NCBI GenBank assembly: GCA_947311455.1
Contig: CAMZKY010000117.1
Coordinates: 1 to 24,644 of the forward strand
From: an uncultured Marinosulfonomonas sp.
Lineage (GTDB): Bacteria > Pseudomonadota > Alphaproteobacteria > Rhodobacterales > Rhodobacteraceae
Reading direction: 5' to 3'
DNA length: 24,644 nucleotides
Under the pieces are notes generated by a model that was given only the letters and a program-made list of their open reading frames with translations, did no database searches and was not told the DNA's origin. The translations under genes were made by a program, and so were the position numbers. The stretch's first letter is position 1; each line of letters opens with the position of its first letter. Shown piece after piece: positions 23,494 through 24,644 of this stretch.

Positions 23494-24644
23494 GCCTTCA
23501 AGTCGGGATAAATCCGCCACGCTTGAACAGGTTTTGCGGATTTGTGACAACAGGTTCAACCGGTTCCGGCGCACCAGATCTTTGTCGGAATTCACCTGCA
23601 CCGCCTCGAAAAAACTGTCAATCGGCCCACGCAAGCTGGCCATTCCGGTCATTGCGGTGGAAAAATCCTCTGCCGTCACAGCCGGTGCAATCGCCGCATC
23701 CGCCCGCTCCAGCGCAGCAAACAGCGCGCGTTCCTCGTCGGTTTCGGCAAATTTCACATCCGCCCCATACGAATATTCAACCCCGTCTTTTTTCTCTTCC
23801 GCCGCCAGAATATTGCTGGCGCGTTTATAGCCCTGCAACAGGTTTTCACCATCATCGGTTTTCATAAACGCCTGCAACGCCTCAGCGCGTTTCACCAGCA
23901 GCGTTAGATCATCGTTATTGGGCATAGCAAGGCAGGCGTCGATCACATCATGAGTGATACCCGTGTCGCGCAGATAGACTTTTAGGCGGTCGTGGAAGAA
24001 GGACAAAAGATTGGCAGTGTCCGCCTTATGTTCCGCTTTAGAAAACACATCTAACAAATTGACTCTGGCGTTGTTTCCCAGAACCAACCGAATTACCCCG
24101 AGCGCCGCGCGGCGCAGGGCGAACGGGTCTTTTGACCCTGTTGGTTTTTCATCAATCGCCCAGAACCCCGTCAGCGTATCAATTTTATCGGCCAGCGCCA
24201 CGGCCACGGAAACAGGCTCGGTCGGCACATCGTCGCTTGGGCCAAGCGGCGAATAATGCTGCTCGCACGCGTTGGCAACCGCGTCTGGCAAACCAGAAGC
24301 CTTGGCATAATAGCGCCCCATAAGCCCTTGTAATTCAGGAAATTCGTAAACCATCTCAGACGACAAATCCGCCTTACAAATTTCGGCGGCTTGCACAGTT
24401 TGATCCACATCGGCCCCAACCATCGGCGCGATTTCGCGGGCCAGATTGGCGATACGGGTGATCCGTTCGGCCTGTGTGCCCAATTTGTTGTGAAATGTCA
24501 CATTTGACAGCTTTGACACCATTTCCACCAAAGGCGTGCGTAGATCGTTTTCCCAAAAGAACTTTGCGTCCGACAGGCGGGCAAACAGAACTTTCTGGTT
24601 TCCGGCCAATATAGTAGCGCCGTTATCTGATGTTTCGCGATTGG
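23491..24644 (-). CDS. glyS: Glycyl-tRNA synthetase beta subunit (partial, N-terminus outside window)
   Basis: C-terminal 383 codons of the beta subunit of the heterotetrameric glycyl-tRNA synthetase, which charges tRNA-Gly together with GlyQ. The frame is open to the window edge, so the start is beyond it. Typical GlyS stretches are LFARLSDAKFFWENDLRTPL, FHNKLGTQAERI, KADLSSEMVYEFPELQG, MGRYYAKASG, VAVALADKIDTLTGFWAI, PTGSKDPFALRRAALGVIRL and, near the end, DSFFEAVQVNSDKDLVRRNR with the anticodon-binding-like helical region. It ends in TAG, which is also the first triplet of repeat copy B. ppdK follows in the same direction after 167 bp. Confidence 0.96.
   Translation of the reverse strand, partial: NRETSDNGATILAGNQKVLFARLSDAKFFWENDLRTPLVEMVSKLSNVTFHNKLGTQAERITRIANLAREIAPMVGADVDQTVQAAEICKADLSSEMVYEFPELQGLMGRYYAKASGLPDAVANACEQHYSPLGPSDDVPTEPVSVAVALADKIDTLTGFWAIDEKPTGSKDPFALRRAALGVIRLVLGNNARVNLLDVFSKAEHKADTANLLSFFHDRLKVYLRDTGITHDVIDACLAMPNNDDLTLLVKRAEALQAFMKTDDGENLLQGYKRASNILAAEEKKDGVEYSYGADVKFAETDEERALFAALERADAAIAPAVTAEDFSTAMTGMASLRGPIDSFFEAVQVNSDKDLVRRNRLNLLSQIRKTCSSVADLSRLEG

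Noticed and set aside
1..24644. CRISPR array, insertion sequence or prophage
   Set aside because: No regularly spaced repeats, transposase, integrase or phage structural genes were found on either strand.

Overview
The window is a chromosomal segment from an alphaproteobacterium, most likely a marine Rhodobacterales (Roseobacter-type). The evidence is gene content and order: an RlpA/SPOR-like protein, D-Ala-D-Ala carboxypeptidase, tmk, holB, tatD and an MBL-fold hydrolase in one row; a SleB-type hydrolase, folB, folP and glmM in another; a tandem pair of Lrp/AsnC regulators divergent from ilvC; and a PPDK-like enzyme beside glyS. Family assignments come from reading the translated sequence, not from database searches.

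Layout. (1) 1-4046: a methionine-catabolism locus resembling the Pseudomonas putida mde operon. A divergent Lrp-type regulator (mdeR-like, cut by the window edge) faces methionine gamma-lyase (mdeA) and a pyruvate-dehydrogenase-E1-like 2-oxobutyrate dehydrogenase (mdeB). The mdeB frame is interrupted by an in-frame amber codon at 2181-2183. Sampled lines of this block are clearly more GC-rich than most of the window. (2) 4047-4687: intergenic DNA with tRNA-Ser(UGA) on the minus strand. (3) 4688-11717: a compact plus-strand run: RlpA-like/SPOR protein, carboxypeptidase, tmk, holB, tatD, MBL-fold hydrolase, AEC permease and an AhpD-like protein, mostly with overlapping or nearly touching ends. 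(4) 11769-12902: a class V aminotransferase on the minus strand, convergent with the previous run across a bidirectional terminator. (5) 13050-15180: two overlapping Lrp/AsnC genes divergent from ilvC, with symmetric sequences between them and a strong terminator after ilvC. (6) 15236-16135: an EamA/DMT permease. (7) 16141-20603, minus strand: SleB-like cell-wall hydrolase, folB (with an extra C-terminal domain), folP and glmM. (8) 20774-24644, minus strand: a PPDK-like enzyme and the C-terminal part of glyS.

How the genes fit together. MdeA would split methionine into methanethiol, ammonia and 2-oxobutyrate; MdeB would oxidise the 2-oxobutyrate, but here looks inactivated or dependent on readthrough. 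The rest is mainly housekeeping: peptidoglycan remodelling, dTTP supply and clamp loading, folate synthesis, UDP-GlcNAc precursor synthesis, branched-chain amino acid synthesis and C3 metabolism.

I found no convincing new multi-gene system. The most unusual items are the amber-interrupted mdeB; a dispersed 82-84 bp double-hairpin element found twice, each copy starting exactly at the TAG stop of the upstream gene; a FolB with an unexplained extra domain encoded across a 10-base homopolymer; and a PPDK-like enzyme with an intact PEP half but an altered ATP-grasp half. No CRISPR array, insertion sequence, integrase or phage gene was seen.
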